Positions 34,130 to 48,104 of a stretch of 64,000 bases of DNA are shown here, one piece after another. This DNA is from Rhopalosiphum padi. Taxonomy: Eukaryota > Arthropoda > Insecta > Hemiptera > Aphididae. The stretch is from the NCBI RefSeq assembly GCF_020882245.1, contig NC_083598.1, positions 88,913,714 through 88,977,713 of the forward strand. Reading direction: 5' to 3'. Made by a program: the position numbers and the translations under genes. Numbering within the stretch: position 1 is the first letter of the stretch; every line of letters begins with the position of its first letter. The notes below the pieces were generated by a model. The model was given only the letters and a program-made list of their open reading frames with translations. It was not told where the DNA came from and did no database searches.

Positions 34130-35525
34130 GCCGCTTCTTTAAAAGTGACACTGGGGCTCTAGTTGACCTAGTTTCGTCACTGAGGACGTCGTGATATCTT
34201 CTGCAGCACAGGTCACAGGAACGACTGCAGTCGACGGACTCGGGCCGCCGGGCGTCTCTCCGCGGTGTGGCGAAGTATCGGGCGCGTGTTGTGTATCCGA
34301 CGTGAATAGCGTCCGGAGCTCGGGCCCACTCGGCCGAGAATGCCGGGCAGGACGATGGCGACGAAAGGACGGCTGCACGGACGGTGTCAGGCGCCGGTAT
34401 GTCACCCGAGCACGTCCTTCGAATTTCGATCAAAGTGCTCGTACTGCTCGCGACTTGGAAAAATTAAAGTAGGTGGACTCTACAGAAATAGAAACTTATA
34501 GTTAAATTCCCTGTTTACCATGACACGTACCTATATTTTTAGGGACTACGCCCATATAGTTTTGTATAAAAAGGGTTGTAGCTTCATTATTCAATTAGAC
34601 ATAGTTTGACTACAATTACGCATAGACCGGTGGCGTTTAACAACCCATCGGGCTGGCTTTTAACATTGTCTCAGTATATAAATATTATTTCTAAACTCTA
34701 AGCAAAACGTGTTGTTTATTTACTTCAAACTTATAACGCTACCTGAAGCAGACCTACGACAAAGTTAAATCGTGTTGAGCAGTTGCAGAGCTATCTTCAC
34801 CGAGACCGGCTCACTGCAGTAAGTGTGGCTGTGAGTGCTGAGAACTGGCTCAGTGATAGAAATGCTAAATCAGCATTGACAGTGCACAAGTCTTCTTGTG
34901 TAAGTCTTATAGGAAGACTTGTTTTCTTACTATTAGACCGTAGCGGCCTCGGCCCATGCCATCCGTATTTCATCGTCGCGAACCCAGTGAAGTAAAGTCG
35001 TAGTAACGAGTACACGGAACACTGCGATCACACAGACATACGACAGATGGCGCGATCGTAACGTGCCGTTTACAAATCGCAAGTTTCGTGAAGCGAATCC
35101 GCTAACTAACCCAGAGAAAACTACGAACTGTGCACGCCATTGGAAATTGACGACACCGAAATTGAAATACTAACAACTAACGACCGAACAAATGCATCTC
35201 ATCTACATAAAATACCACAGAATCGCGGAATTACAAACGCCACTGCTCAATAAACGAGTGAACGGTAACAATATTATATATACCGGTCCGACGCATCGAT
35301 CATCACGTACCCTGGACGGTCGACGTCAGGTGAGATCGTCCAGAGTTTGATCTTGATGGAGCGTGTTCGCTGGTCGGAGAGTGATTTGTTGATTTCGAGC
35401 GAACGGCTTATCACACACGTTGCATGTGCACATATCTGTCTTTCCCCCGTAAACGATCTTACGCATTAGCGACAGGTCAATAATTTATTAAACGTCGTGT
35501 TTATTCGTTATTACGAAGTGTTCAC
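34130..35525. other. GC-richer island, possible LTR or unknown 5' exon
   Basis: Clearly GC-richer than the surroundings at 34130-34480 and 34780-35470. Open frames on both strands at 34125-34472 mirror each other and look compositional. It contains a TATA plus initiator pair (34565, 34591), a GTAAGT at 34819 and a terminal 'cgtgtttattcgttattac' text reminiscent of an LTR 3' end. I find no second LTR, primer-binding site or target duplication, so the identity stays open. Confidence 0.35.
34565..34596 (+). promoter_or_regulatory. Orphan core promoter: TATAAAAAG plus TCAATT initiator
   Basis: TATAAAAAG at 34565-34573 is followed 26 bp downstream by TCAATT (34591-34596), which fits the insect initiator TCANTY with the A at 34593. 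A good donor GTAAGT lies at 34819. No coding sequence was identified downstream, so it may drive a noncoding RNA or belong to a retroelement LTR. Confidence 0.4.
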
Positions 35526-36252
35526 TTTTTAAAACATTTAGCAAATACTCTATATGACATAAAGAGTATTTGCTTTTAGTTTTCAAAATTTATAGTATCA
35601 TGAGTTTCTAACCATTTGACATTCTTATACATTTCACCAAATCAAAAGTATTACATTTTAATGTAACCTTCATGTTTAACAGAATAAATACTAGAATGTA
35701 TTCAGTTTTGTAAGAAAAAACTTATATTTATACTATTTTACAAAAGTTGAGAATTAGCTTTATATAGGTGTAATATTAATAAAATTCGCAAAAATATTAA
35801 GACTAGTATATTTAAAATTAATTATGAATAGAAAAAATAGAAACAGTAAATATACCTGTTATTGGTTATGATTTTTTTTTTGTTTTTCACCTTCTATTAT
35901 ATCAACAATATTTTTTTGGGGGACCACTTCTTGTTCTAATAAATAATATATAATAAATTATCATTTGTCGAATCGCCATATACAGAGTGATTCTTTTATC
36001 ATAAAACACTCATTATTTCAAAAAGTATTCATGTTTTTGAAAACATTTTTTACATAGTTTCAAGTTGTTAAAAAAACAACGTTTTTATTAAAAAATTAAT
36101 TTTTTATCCTTATATTTCTTTTAAGTTTTTTACTTTTTTGAATGACAACATAGGTAGAGTTTCAATTTTTACTTATATTATAGGTAACTTACATTATGAC
36201 TTATAAGTATTTAAAGTTTAGATGCGCAGAGTGGAGTGGTACGGGGTTAACC
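35526..36252. other. AT-rich intergenic with one 12-bp hairpin
   Basis: No gene. AGCAAATACTCT (35540-35551) and AGAGTATTTGCT (35563-35574) are perfect inverse complements with an 11-nt loop. Confidence 0.5.
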
Positions 36253-36260
36253 GTAACATG

Positions 36261-36388
36261 TAGTGATGGGCAAAATTGTCTTGGTCTTGCAGCAAGACCA
36301 AGACCAAGACTACGAATTGCTTTGCAAGACCTAAAACAAGACCAAGACTGCCATAGTCTTGGTCTTGGTCTTGGTTTGCCCATCACTA
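36261..36388. mobile_element. 128-bp foldback hAT-like MITE
   Basis: TAGTGATGGGCAAA (36261-36274) pairs perfectly with TTTGCCCATCACTA (36375-36388). Flanks GTAACATG (36253-36260) and GTAAAATG (36389-36396) form an 8-bp duplication with one mismatch. The interior is made of CTTGGTCTTG and CAAGACCAAG words, so most of the element can fold back on itself. Confidence 0.85.
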
Positions 36389-36396
36389 GTAAAATG

Positions 36397-37640
36397 TTTG
36401 TCCACTACTCCGCTTATCAACATTTTAAATACGTAGCATTTATGTCGTGAGAATATTAAATTAATCTGAGTCTATTTTAAACAACTCTAATTTTAGACTT
36501 AAATTAACAACCACTAAATATTTTCATTTTATTTCTAGTCTATCTTACATAATTTATTTTATGTGATGTTTACATCGTTCAACAAATTAACGGAATATAC
36601 TTAATTATAACTTATTTCGCATTATTAATATTATATAATACTATTTATGACTTTGTGATTCGTGTATTGTAATAAACACATTAATCAATAATCACTATTA
36701 TAAATACAAACCAAGAGAAACGAACTTAATACTATTTACTTCTATTCCATTGAATTATTTTATTATTTTATTTATTACACATCATCCAATGACATAATAA
36801 TTTAAATTACGATTTATAAAGATATAAAACATGTTATGATAATAACTCATCAATACACCTACATAAAACTTATCATGTATTATTAACTATATATATATAT
36901 ACACCAATACACCCATGTACACGAATACAGACATACAGTATTGTGCGACACAAACGTCGTCGAGAAACGATTTTATGGTATACAGCACAACCCGTGGTTG
37001 AAGATATAAGTATGAGACGTAAAAGTTTAGCTACCGAGAACAACAAAAATAATATAAATATATAATGCAATTTATTGAATAAAAAAAAAAAAACAGTATT
37101 GTACATCGACAAATGGGCATCGAATCAAACGTATATTATATACGTGTACATTAAAGCAATAACAATGGAATAAATATCTCACGTACATCGAACGGCGTCC
37201 GCGATCCTATGTGATGCGAAAATAAAAAGAATGAAAAAAAACGTCCGGGGAACTGTTGTTGGCGGTCGTACGGCGAAAAATCGTATATACGAACGGCTTT
37301 CAAAAGACGCAAACTACGCGAATACGAAAAGAACGGGTTGGAAAAAACTCTGGAAAAGTCTTAAAATCCCGTGAAAAGTGTGTACATAATAAATAATTAT
37401 TTAATATTTTAACTTTTAATTTATTGTCCGAGAGGGGGGATTTTTCAGTTCGGTGTGCGGGAGATGCACGGATAAGGTTCTGTAGATTCTTCTTTTCCTT
37501 TTTATTATTATCATATTTATTATTCTTATTCATAATCTTATTATTATTATTAATATTACTATTTTTATTATTATTATAATTATTTTATTCTCATAATAAC
37601 TTTTATTTAAATTGTGCGTTTATCGGCGATTGCACTATTG
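36397..37640. other. AT-rich intergenic, nothing recognised
   Basis: TAA-rich low-complexity sequence with small GC-richer spots (about 37190-37290). No frame of note. Confidence 0.35.
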
Positions 37641-37717
37641 GGGTTTCTACGGTTTCTTGTTATCGGTCACAGAATAACACGATACCGGTCCTGCAGTATT
37701 ATCGCTAATGAATCGGG

Positions 37718-38050
37718 TATAAAAGGCCCGGCGAAACGACCAGCATTGACATTCACTGTCCGTCCTCCGTCGTAGCAAGACCCACCCCGGGCAGACTTGC
37801 GCGATTAGGGAAGGCATCTGGTATCTATATTTTTTCATCTTTAACATATTACGTTGCCTGCACATTACATTGCTTGTACTCGTATTCTTAAAATAGTGAT
37901 TTTATTCATACCTATTTGCACGTTCAACATTTCCTTAGCTCGAACACTGATCGTTACATATCTAAATATTTGCGTTAATGCATATTTCATTTTTTCTGTT
38001 TCCGTGTTATGCGACAAACAGTCATTCGTAGGAATACGTTATTCGTAAGT
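37718..38050 (+). promoter_or_regulatory. Orphan TATA promoter with possible noncoding first exon
   Basis: GGGTATAAAAGGCCCGGCG has a TATA box at 37718-37725, flanked by GC as in strong insect promoters. TTCACT near 37753-37757 could be the initiator. A consensus donor GTAAGT lies at 38045, so a first exon of about 290 nt is possible. No ATG-started frame of substance lies in it. The open stretch at 37854-38048 starts at TTG and is not accepted. Confidence 0.4.
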
Positions 38051-41000
38051 GTTCAAGTATGTTTTCCAAACAGAACGTATATTCGTAAAACCCCCCGTTT
38101 TCCTGTGCTTTATCGTCATTGACGACATATGCGCAGAGCTACGGTGGGGTACGTTCCGCAGAAATGACGAGTCGCGCGTACGTCGGGTCTAGCGAGCATA
38201 TGGCACAGTTCCAGTGACTCGTAAGAGTTCCGCGTTACGGGTGTATCGCTCTCGTTTGAGCTGCTCGTCTCGTGTGCCGCTGTAATGATCTGACAACGCG
38301 CGCGATTCGATTCTGATCCGATTATTCGGTGGCTGTGACGTCGTTGAATGACATACGAATCTGTTCGAAACATATTGTACACATTACGAAAACGTTAATT
38401 TTTTTTTTTTTTTTTGATAGTGTTTGTAAAATTGTAACGTATAATAATTGTCTATTATACGAGATCTTTTTTAGTAATACATATATCCAGGTTCATTTAG
38501 TTAAGTTTATTAGTTATAAACACCTAGTTATGAATATTTTTTTTTTATAGATTTCCTGTGAAAAATGAGCAATTAACTCAACTGTGGCCAATCGATAATA
38601 AAAGCGAATTAGTGTAAAATTTGTTGAAAAAACATTCATAGATTTTACATCTTCTTCTTTTATATACTATTTTAATAAAAGTGAAAAATAGTTACGTTCA
38701 CAATATCTAGGATCGCAGTGGTCGCATAGAAAAAAGGTCTAGGTGTGGTCGCCGCAGCCTAACGATTGATTATATTAATTACCCATTATTATTAACCAAT
38801 TTTCTTTTTCATAGTCGATACAAATATACAAATAATATGGCTATAGGTTATAGGTTATAGGTATATTTTGCATCAGAAAAATCTGATGATTTACAAATTC
38901 ACTACATGAAATGTTGCGTTTCCAACAATTTCCAATATTGTGTATAATTGTATTAAATGTATATTGTCTTTGTTTTTTTCTATAATTATCATTGTTCACC
39001 TGTTTAGCATATTATCAATTATTCTGTATCTTTGTGTGTGTGTGTGTGTGTCAACTCGCCGTCTTCAATCACAACACATCTTTTTTTATTACTATGTACT
39101 GTATAGTGTAAAATATTGTATTTTTGTTCTTATTTTTCTCTCGTCGCCACTACGGCACGAACCAAGTTGTTCTGTATAACATTGCAGTCGTCGTGCACTA
39201 CTGTAGCCACAACAATAATTCGTGTATAATATATATAAATATCAAGTGCTATTGCAGTATATTTGAGCAAGTATTTTTTTTATTATTTTACACATTAATT
39301 CCATCAAGTTCCGTGGTCTGGTACAGTCCGAAACAACCGCAACGAGCCACCCAAACGTAAGTCCGCCAGCAACGCATTGAGTGTTGTGTGAGAGGCCCCC
39401 CTAGACGTCGAGACGATATTCAGATGCAGTTGTCGCCTCCGACAACGCCATCGGGATCTGGAAGCTGATATCTAGTTTTAAGTAAATTTTAAGTGCCCCT
39501 TTTTCAATAGCGCCTTGTGGTCATTGCACCATACCGATTCGACCACCGGGACCCCCTCCCTATTATTAAACTGCATCATCCCGTTTTCCCATTGTATAAA
39601 CTGTATTCACGCTCCTCGATATTTCCGTTTGTTTCCTCGTGTCACCGCTGCCGGTTCCGCGCCGCCCACTGCCACGACAATTAGGTTGTCTATCTAGTTT
39701 TTACAAGGCGCAAACAGTCGGTTGCCTACATAACTCAGAGCCGGACGCTCCGTCACGGTTTTCTAACCTACAAAGGTGTTGTCAAATTTTTCAACAGTTT
39801 GATATTGAAATTGCATTGCTGTGTTGATTTTTTCAGAGGGTTGGAAATCTATAGAATAAAATTAATTTAGAAGTTTTTGTATTTATATATGAAGATAATT
39901 TGGAATTTAGGCAATGAATATATCGTTATTAAGATCATAAACGATACGCTCTTGTAACGCTAAAACACAAAATTATATATATACAGCAGTACCTATAAAT
40001 GTATAATTATGTACATAAAAGCAATCAAATAAACTAATGAAATTTTCGTGAAATAAAAAATAATCTTTTTCTGTAAGTGAATATAATTTTATAATTAATA
40101 ATAATTGTACTTGTATACCGTGGTAATATTACAAATCATTATCACTAAGTAAATAAGATTGTATTATGATGGTTATTTTCATACTGCACTTGCTTACTCT
40201 AAAGGAGTAACTCAGTAACTCATTTCGATAAATGCATATAGTGATTTTATTAAAAAATCCCAAAACTCACCTATCACTGATCTGATGTGAAATAAAGTTT
40301 CGTAATATATACCTACTCACTTAACAAACAACGAAAACAGAAAATGATTTAAAATACATTTATCTAATAAGACAAGTTCAAATAAAATTTTTATTAAATT
40401 TGTGAAATCCGAGTGTCAACGCTTCTTCGTATCACAGTTGTAAACGGACACACCCTTTCACTGGTGTTAATGATCTTCTTGTAGTTTTTTTTTCAAATTA
40501 TCGTGTCTCAGATTGTTTTTCTCGTTGATCTAATTTAATGTATATTGTAAAATTAACACTTCTACAACATTTAAAATTTAATACTAAAATATTATTATTA
40601 TTTTTTTTATTTGTTGCTAATTGACCGAATAAATAATTTTACCAAAATTATGATATTTACAACACTATTCGTATATATATAAATATATTTTATACTTAAT
40701 ACAACACTGGATATGTTTGATATATTTAGTATATATCAAAATAACCCTAAAATAATATATTATAGATACAACTAAACGATAAGCTCGTGTGTTTCAGAGT
40801 AAATTACATTTTTTATCTGGAAGGTAATATTATGTCTGTAGCTTTACTCAGTCTTTGTGGAATTATGCGCAAACTCTTGAATTAAATAAACCTCTTTACG
40901 CAGAAATAATAAATAGAAGTCGTAAATTCACACGAGTTTTATTTTCATTTATATAATTTCCAAGGTAGCATCGACTGCGTGGTTATTAGCCGGCATACAT

Positions 41001-43489
41001 TATTTATATTAGAAATGAGTTGAATTGTCAATACGTTATACTATAAATAAATAAAGTCATCACTCCGTTCAGAATCTAAAAGAGAATTATATAAAATTAT
41101 CAAAAATTATTTTAGCAATAGAATACAACCTCTTTATAATGGCACCTATAAGACTGAAATTTTATTCCTATGGAAAATAACAATACCCATATAACCTATA
41201 TCCTAAATATTTTAGTCAGGTCTTTTTATAACAAATCCTTTATAAGAAAAAAATTAGTCAATTCAAAATAATTCTGATATATATTCTGATAATAATCGTA
41301 TACATAATTAAATATATTTAACAAAATTTTTAATAACTATACAAATGTTTCCTTTTTTTTTCATCATCGTCAAAAGCATTGTCTTCATCTACATCACTCC
41401 AAGCCGATCAACAAACAATAAATTGTTAATATATATTAATTATTAACATAATATTAACATTATTGTTTATATTATGATTGTATCATCATCTAATTTCTCC
41501 ATGTCTAATATTAAAATTATAGGACAAAAATATAAAATACTTATAGTATAATTTTAAAAAAATTGGCAATTTATTACTTTCTGACGAAGTCTGATGGAAA
41601 TTACGTCGAAGAACTGCAGGGCTTGTGAAAGCCATGGACGACCTGTGAAATTGTCCATCAGTGCGCCAGCATGGAATAATGGACGCCAAACTGAAAATTA
41701 TTTTTACTTAATTTATCTTTTAATACGCATTAACAATATTCATTATCTAATTTCGTTCTAATTGAAGATACATCTTCAATAGTCTCATATTTGTATAATT
41801 AATTAGTTTTAATATTAATTATAGTTATAAGTATCATATTTAATATTACTATTATTTTTTCTTTTATGCAATGCGGTAATTTTTATAAGTTAATAACCTT
41901 CTTAAAATATTGTAGGATCAGATAAAGTAATAAAGTAGTAAATAATAATAATAAATAATTTTATTACTAGTTACTCAAACTAGGTATGTGTGTGTGTGTG
42001 TGGAGGGGGGGGCGAAGGGACCAAAACATGGTTTTGCCCAACACGTTAATCCTTCTATAGCGAGCCCTGGACTGAACAGTGTCTTTTATGTGAAGACCAT
42101 TGGTCAATACACTTTCAAAATGCAAGGACAAGGTTATACGCCAAATTATGATCTATTAATTATCTTTACTTACTCAAATTTCTAGATAAATTTAAATAAT
42201 TAGTGTATAATTTGGATTGTATATACATTTTGAATACAAGTATTTTAATCTGGTCACCATTTCAATTATGTGCGTTTTAAAAAAATATGTATGTTGATAT
42301 TTTTTTTATGAGTCACGAATGGATAAATAAACCGATAATAAATATATGAAAATAATTATAGCCGTAGTAAATTTATAAATGCTTAAATTATGTTTTCTTT
42401 GATACCTCTACGTATAATAATAATGTTAAGTCGAACTAGTATTGTAGAATGTAGATTATACTTACCTATATAGGACATAGATTTTACAATGGTTATCAAA
42501 TATATTTTTAGTAAGGTGTGTATTATTGTAATACGATTATGGAAAATTTGTTGTTTTATCGACATAATTATGTATTAATTATTTATTTAGTGTTCAATAT
42601 TGTATTATATTAAAAATTAAAATTCATTAATAAAATTGCTTATAATAAAAGCCGTAGATAGCATTTCAACAAAGCCCAATAAAAAACTACGCACAGAACT
42701 TACATTAATTTACTTATTTTAATTTAAATTACGATAATGTTGCAAAACGTGGTAATTTAAAAAAAAATATATATATATTATATTATTATCTACACAAATT
42801 CTTTTGCTCAGTCAAAATTCTTGAAAATGTATTACAAGATTTAATATATCTAAATTGTTCTTACATATTATGTATAAAAACATTAAAAATTTAAATTTAA
42901 AATACATCTACCTAAATTTTTTTTAAGTAAAACAACCTTAGTTCGTAAACTCGTAAAAATAATTAAATGGGTGTAAAAAAAATCTGGAATTTCCGCATAA
43001 TTTGCTTGTAGAAAAAAAATGAAAACAAGATTCACCCAGTTAGTAGTTTTATACCCTTTATCATTAATCCGTTATCTATAGTACCTATACTTTATAGTAC
43101 AGACAAGGATGGATTCAATCTTAGCCCATAGTCCCTATGTAATGAAATTGAAAAGATAAGAATATTTTAATTTTAATTGAAATAAGTTTATTTGTAGGTA
43201 CGTACATATAATAATTGCTCACGCTTAATCTTCCCATTAATTGTTGAAATGGTAATGTCTTACAAAGCGTTGAACACAGTTCGATGAATAGAATTCATTA
43301 CTAAATGCAATTATTTCAATATTATAATAAATATATGTTTAACTTTTGAAATTCAAAAATTAAATGAGTTTTTACATATTATAAAAATATGATTATTATT
43401 TGTTAATATAAAATCCATGGTTACGAAAAATATTATTATTTTAAAATAAGTAAATTGTTTTCACTCTTCAGTATTTTACTGTTTTACCC
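38051..43489. other. Gene-poor region with microsatellites and GC-richer patches
   Basis: GC-richer patches at about 38100-38340 and 39120-39760 carry short unrelated frames only. (TG)n runs lie at about 39033-39051 and 41985-42002. Text near 41126-41250 (CAACCTCTTTATAATGG...) resembles the inside of a Tigger-type MITE without its ends. I see no gene here. Confidence 0.4.
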
Positions 43490-44610
43490 ACTGAACTGGG
43501 AATCGGACATTTTGGTACTGGAGATATTTTAAATTGGAGATATTTTTTCAGACTGAAATAACTCACCCAACATTTTCCACAAATTTGGATGCACTACTTG
43601 AAATGTTTGTTTTAAAGTTGAATGAAAACTTTCAACATTATTATTCATCCGACGTGGTTGACCATAGACAGAAAAACACTTTGGACCCATTCTTATAAGC
43701 CAAAAACTAAATGCATAAAACAGTATTAGGAATATAGTACTTAAATGTGAATAAGTATGATTTTATAAACATAATAATATACCTAGAAAAATAAGTGAAA
43801 AATCTAGGTAAAAAATACTCCATTAATTTGGGCATAATTTTTTATTTCTTAAAACCCTTGTTCAATTTGATGAACAGGCAATAGGCCAACACCGTACACA
43901 TTTTTAGACATATTTTAGCCTCTCTGTTTTGTCTAATGTATCCTGAATATCCCATTCTTTTGATATTCTTTTGCAAACTCTAAATATTAAAAATGTATTA
44001 ATCATTATGTGAAGCAAGCTTGAAGTATAATTAAATAAAATATGCAATATTGTAATGCCATACCTGTACAAAGTGAAACCAACATGAAAATATCTGAGCT
44101 TCAGGATAAATATCCAGAAAAACATGACGGGAGGGTTACTTCAAAATCTGTCATAATGGTCAATGGCCTAACTTCTGGAAATTTAATTTTGGACCTTTCC
44201 TATAAGAAGCCTCAGTTTTTGTTTCCATAAGCACAAAGCATACAGGTAAAGACTCAAAAAAATATACAACTTTAATATTTTTAAACTTAATACTTGAAAA
44301 TAATTACAAAATTAGCTTACATGCTTTTACAAAATTAAATGAATTATAAAAAGTTGTTGACAGTAAGGTGTAGATGGGACAACCTTAAGTTTGGTATCTA
44401 CATGAAGTTCTGTAGCTCCTTGATGAACCACAGCACTAATCAATTTTAAAACAAAAAAAGATTCTGCCGTTGGCCAACTATAGTGAATGGCTGCACGTGG
44501 ATTTCTGTGAAATTTAATTAGGTATATATTACAATATTGTTTATTTATAGGTAAGTTCATACCTATAATATTTTTTTTACATAATTGATTGAAATGTGAC
44601 ATCCATTTAA
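43490..44610 (-). pseudogene. Decayed MULE-type transposase
   Basis: Minus-strand pieces in order. 44540-44345: NPRAAIHYSWPTAESFFVLK and TELHVDTKLKVVPSTPYCQQ then LFIIH, the MULE start of the DDE domain (compare DGTFKVVP). About 44190-44080: KFPEVRPLTIMTDFE with the second acidic residue, a frameshift, then PEAQIFSCWFHFVQ. About 44005-43905: CKRISKEWDIQDTLDKTERL. About 43720-43560: CFSVYGQPRRMNNNVESFHS then TLKQTF, the C-terminal marker. Frameshifts and lost splice continuity mark it as dead. No terminal repeats were found. Confidence 0.65.
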
Positions 44611-47600
44611 TACATACAATTTATGTTTTAACTTTGTAAATAGGTATATTTTATTATTAATTATTACTTTTATAACTTTAATTAAGTTAGCTATACTGGC
44701 CAATTATAAGTTCTTGAACTTAATATTGAACAAAATATAACTATTTGTGTTGAGTTAAGTTTTTGTTTAATACAACACAAAATACCACACACGTGTTTAG
44801 TGCACAAATTAGAATTTATTATTTGCTTAGAATCATACGATATTGATTTGATAAGTATAAACAGTATAGAGGAGTGGTCAGACCACTAAACACAACTGAG
44901 TAGATATGTTGTATGCATGCGTATGTGTTTGGAAGTTTAAGAATATTATTATTATATAAACGCGTCATTTCGATCTATAACATAATAATATTATTGTTCT
45001 GGAACAAAAATCGTATTCAATAAAATTAACGTCAACTGGTACTAATCAGACAAGTTAGACAGAAGTTTTGGGCTGTACATACTATAATGTATATACATTA
45101 TGTATTACGTTTGAAAAGTTTCACACATAGACTACGTATATGTATGTAATATAAATATATAATATGTATGCATATGTGTATATTATTATAATGCACCTAA
45201 CTCGAAAAAAAGGTAATAATGAAAAATATCAACGTCTAGTTTATTATTTTTATTTTCAGCGTTAATATTTTATAAACGAAACCAGATGATATTATATTCC
45301 TAAATAATACTATCGGTGTATAATAGATGTTTACCTTTCGATAGAGTAAAATTACTTTGATTTCCCATTTTGATGATGATTTCTAGTGAAAAATTGAATC
45401 TAGTTTGTACTTAGTAGTTAGTGGAGTAAAATGAAAACAATTTTCGTTACATAAAATAACCTGGTAAAATAATAACAAATAACTGCAGAAGATACTCGAC
45501 ATTTTCACCAAATGTTTTTATCAGAATTTTCTATGTACGATACAATTTTTTGAATATTTTGATGCTTTTTGATATTGTTATTTATATACAATTTAAACAT
45601 TTTAGTTTTTAGATTCAATGAATATCGATAGAAAAATATTATCAAAAATTGATAAATTTAATATAAGGTTCCTCATATGAGCTTTTACTTAAGCAATTTA
45701 AAAAATATTTATAATACTTAGGCACGATTTTGGTTACGACTTTACGAGTATATTCCACACGCGTATGACATATAAGACATACGCTATATAACGTGTCAGT
45801 ATAAAACACTAAAACTGAAAATTGAGCTGTTTTGCTCATTGACTATATAATTGTATTAGTTACATAACTATATAGTATCTAAACTTATATCACAGGTTTT
45901 TATTTGTTTTTAATATATTATATTTATTTAAGATAATAAAACATTATTCGTAAGAATTAAACACTTTTACGTATATTATATTATTATTATGAATTTTACT
46001 ATACGCGATACAATTTTTTTTAATTAAATTAAGTTACTATCTACTTATTATGATGTGAATATATTTTAAATGTTTTACGGTGTTGTTCTATTTACCGTAG
46101 AATTAAAACACCATAATAAATTATTTTAATAGTTATTGTATATCAAAAAAATACATTATCGAAATATTTTTCGTGATATAGATTAACAGACAGTCTCCGC
46201 GGTGAATCCTTTTTCGTATACAATATTATATCATTGAATTCAAATTTAAAATGCCCATAATAGTGAACTATTCGATAACTAATATACAGCAGAGCGGTAT
46301 CAACTTTCCTATTCTTTAATTTTAAAAGAACAATGAAAAACTTTTGGGAAATCTGTTGTAATAAGTATTCTAGTGTTCTTATTTACAACTTTACAAGCAA
46401 AAATGTTATATGTACATAAGTCAAATAATAAACGTTGAATATCGTAAATAAAAGAGCTAAATTATTAAAACAAAATTTTTGTGTCTAACATAAATATTTA
46501 TCAGAAACTTTCCTCGAAGAGTTGAAGATCATAGCGTTTTTCAATAATAAAAAAAACATTTGAGAGGGCCAAGCTTCTGCAAGCCTCCTTCCAATCTTGG
46601 TATATGGACAGAGGTAAATATTCAACGAAAATTTTATTACTTCATAATTATTGAGACAAATAGTTTTCAACCATCACATCCTAATCAATTATTTTTTTTA
46701 AATAAAAAAATGTCCAATCATACAAATACTATGTACAAAATCATGTACTACAAAATCATATTGTATTTATTGTTTAATAACTAATAAAACTATAATATTA
46801 TAAAAATATTAATAAATTGGCAATGCGTTTTGTGCGTGAACAGTCATCTTTTCGTGGTTCCCCAGAAAAGATAAGTTTAACAATGTTTTATTTACACAGA
46901 CCAGAATTTCTCAAATTTTATTTCGTATAACAATCATCACGATGATATATATTACTAATCAGCCGCTTACCACTGTTCACAAATTACTAAAAATAAATGT
47001 ATTCAAAATTTTAAAAATTTTAATACTTTTATTCCAAATTTGTAAAGCAGTATAATACTAAATTATTATATAATCTATATTCTGCACTGCAGTCTATCAC
47101 GTAACACAGTTTAAGAACTGCTAATATAGTTAAACTAGTCAAGATAGAACAATAATTATGTATGAGATAATATTCAAATTTTTTAAATTGCTAAACTAAT
47201 TACACGGTAGATGTGTTCTAGTGGCTCTACACTATCTAAAATCACTAAATGGGTATGTTTTGCTTTTCAGTGTGACGTAGGAATTATTTTTCAAAATATT
47301 TTCTTATATGAAATAATATAAGCAGTGTACATATATCATATTATCATTGTAAACCGTATTATCACTTTTTTCTAATAATAATGTATTGCTGCTGATCAAA
47401 ATTGTTTCATTAGATAAAAAAAAAAATACTCTTAACACGAGTTGTTTTTTATTTTTTATATAGATATTCATAAGTATAGGCACACGTGTTTACTAAGAAT
47501 AAAACGTATTAAACAATGTTTATGTTGGACTATTTATTAATGATAATATAAACGTCTCAAATTGCTGTTCACTCTTCTATGTGGACTATATATATATAAT

Positions 47601-47822
47601 TGTATAGGTAGATTATAGTTTTGGGGCAATCACGCTGTACTGTTGTTACGAATCTTCTTCGATCGGACTATCATACACGTACTACCTATTATAAATGCAT
47701 TGCGCAATAATTTCCTAAATGTATATTTATAGATATATTATATATTGTTTTCTAAAGGGGCTTAAACAATAATAAACAGTATACATTTTTCGTCTTGACC
47801 ATCGAACACAACCGGTCGCCCA
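44611..47822. other. AT-rich region upstream of NRF-6-like gene, nothing recognised
   Basis: Long AT-rich stretch with ordinary low-complexity words. No gene or clear transposon end seen. The last few hundred bases should contain the promoter of the gene that follows, but no TATA/initiator pair stands out. Confidence 0.35.
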
Positions 47823-48104
47823 GTGTTTTCACTTTCGCGCTCGCGGCTTGCAGGTGAAAGGTGTTCGTCGTCCGTGTCGGGCCTATTCCTGCACCGGCAC
47901 AACCACCACCACCACCACCACCGCCACTATCTCCGCCACTACCTCCACCGCCGACAACACCACCTCGCGCACGCGATGGTCGCCACGACGGCGGCGACGT
48001 TTCGGGGTGGGAGCGGAGGAGCACGTGACGACCACGACGACTGTGCGCCGACCGAGCTGAGCGTGCAGAAGCGTTCGGGTGTCCGGTACGCAACCATCGA
48101 AAAG

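Noticed and set aside
37854..38048. Small secreted-peptide-like frame downstream of the TATA promoter
   Set aside because: Starts at TTG rather than ATG, and the hydrophobic run is within chance for this composition.
41486..41689. Minus-strand 67-codon frame
   Set aside because: No recognisable motif or neighbouring exon. Treated as chance or an unidentifiable relic.
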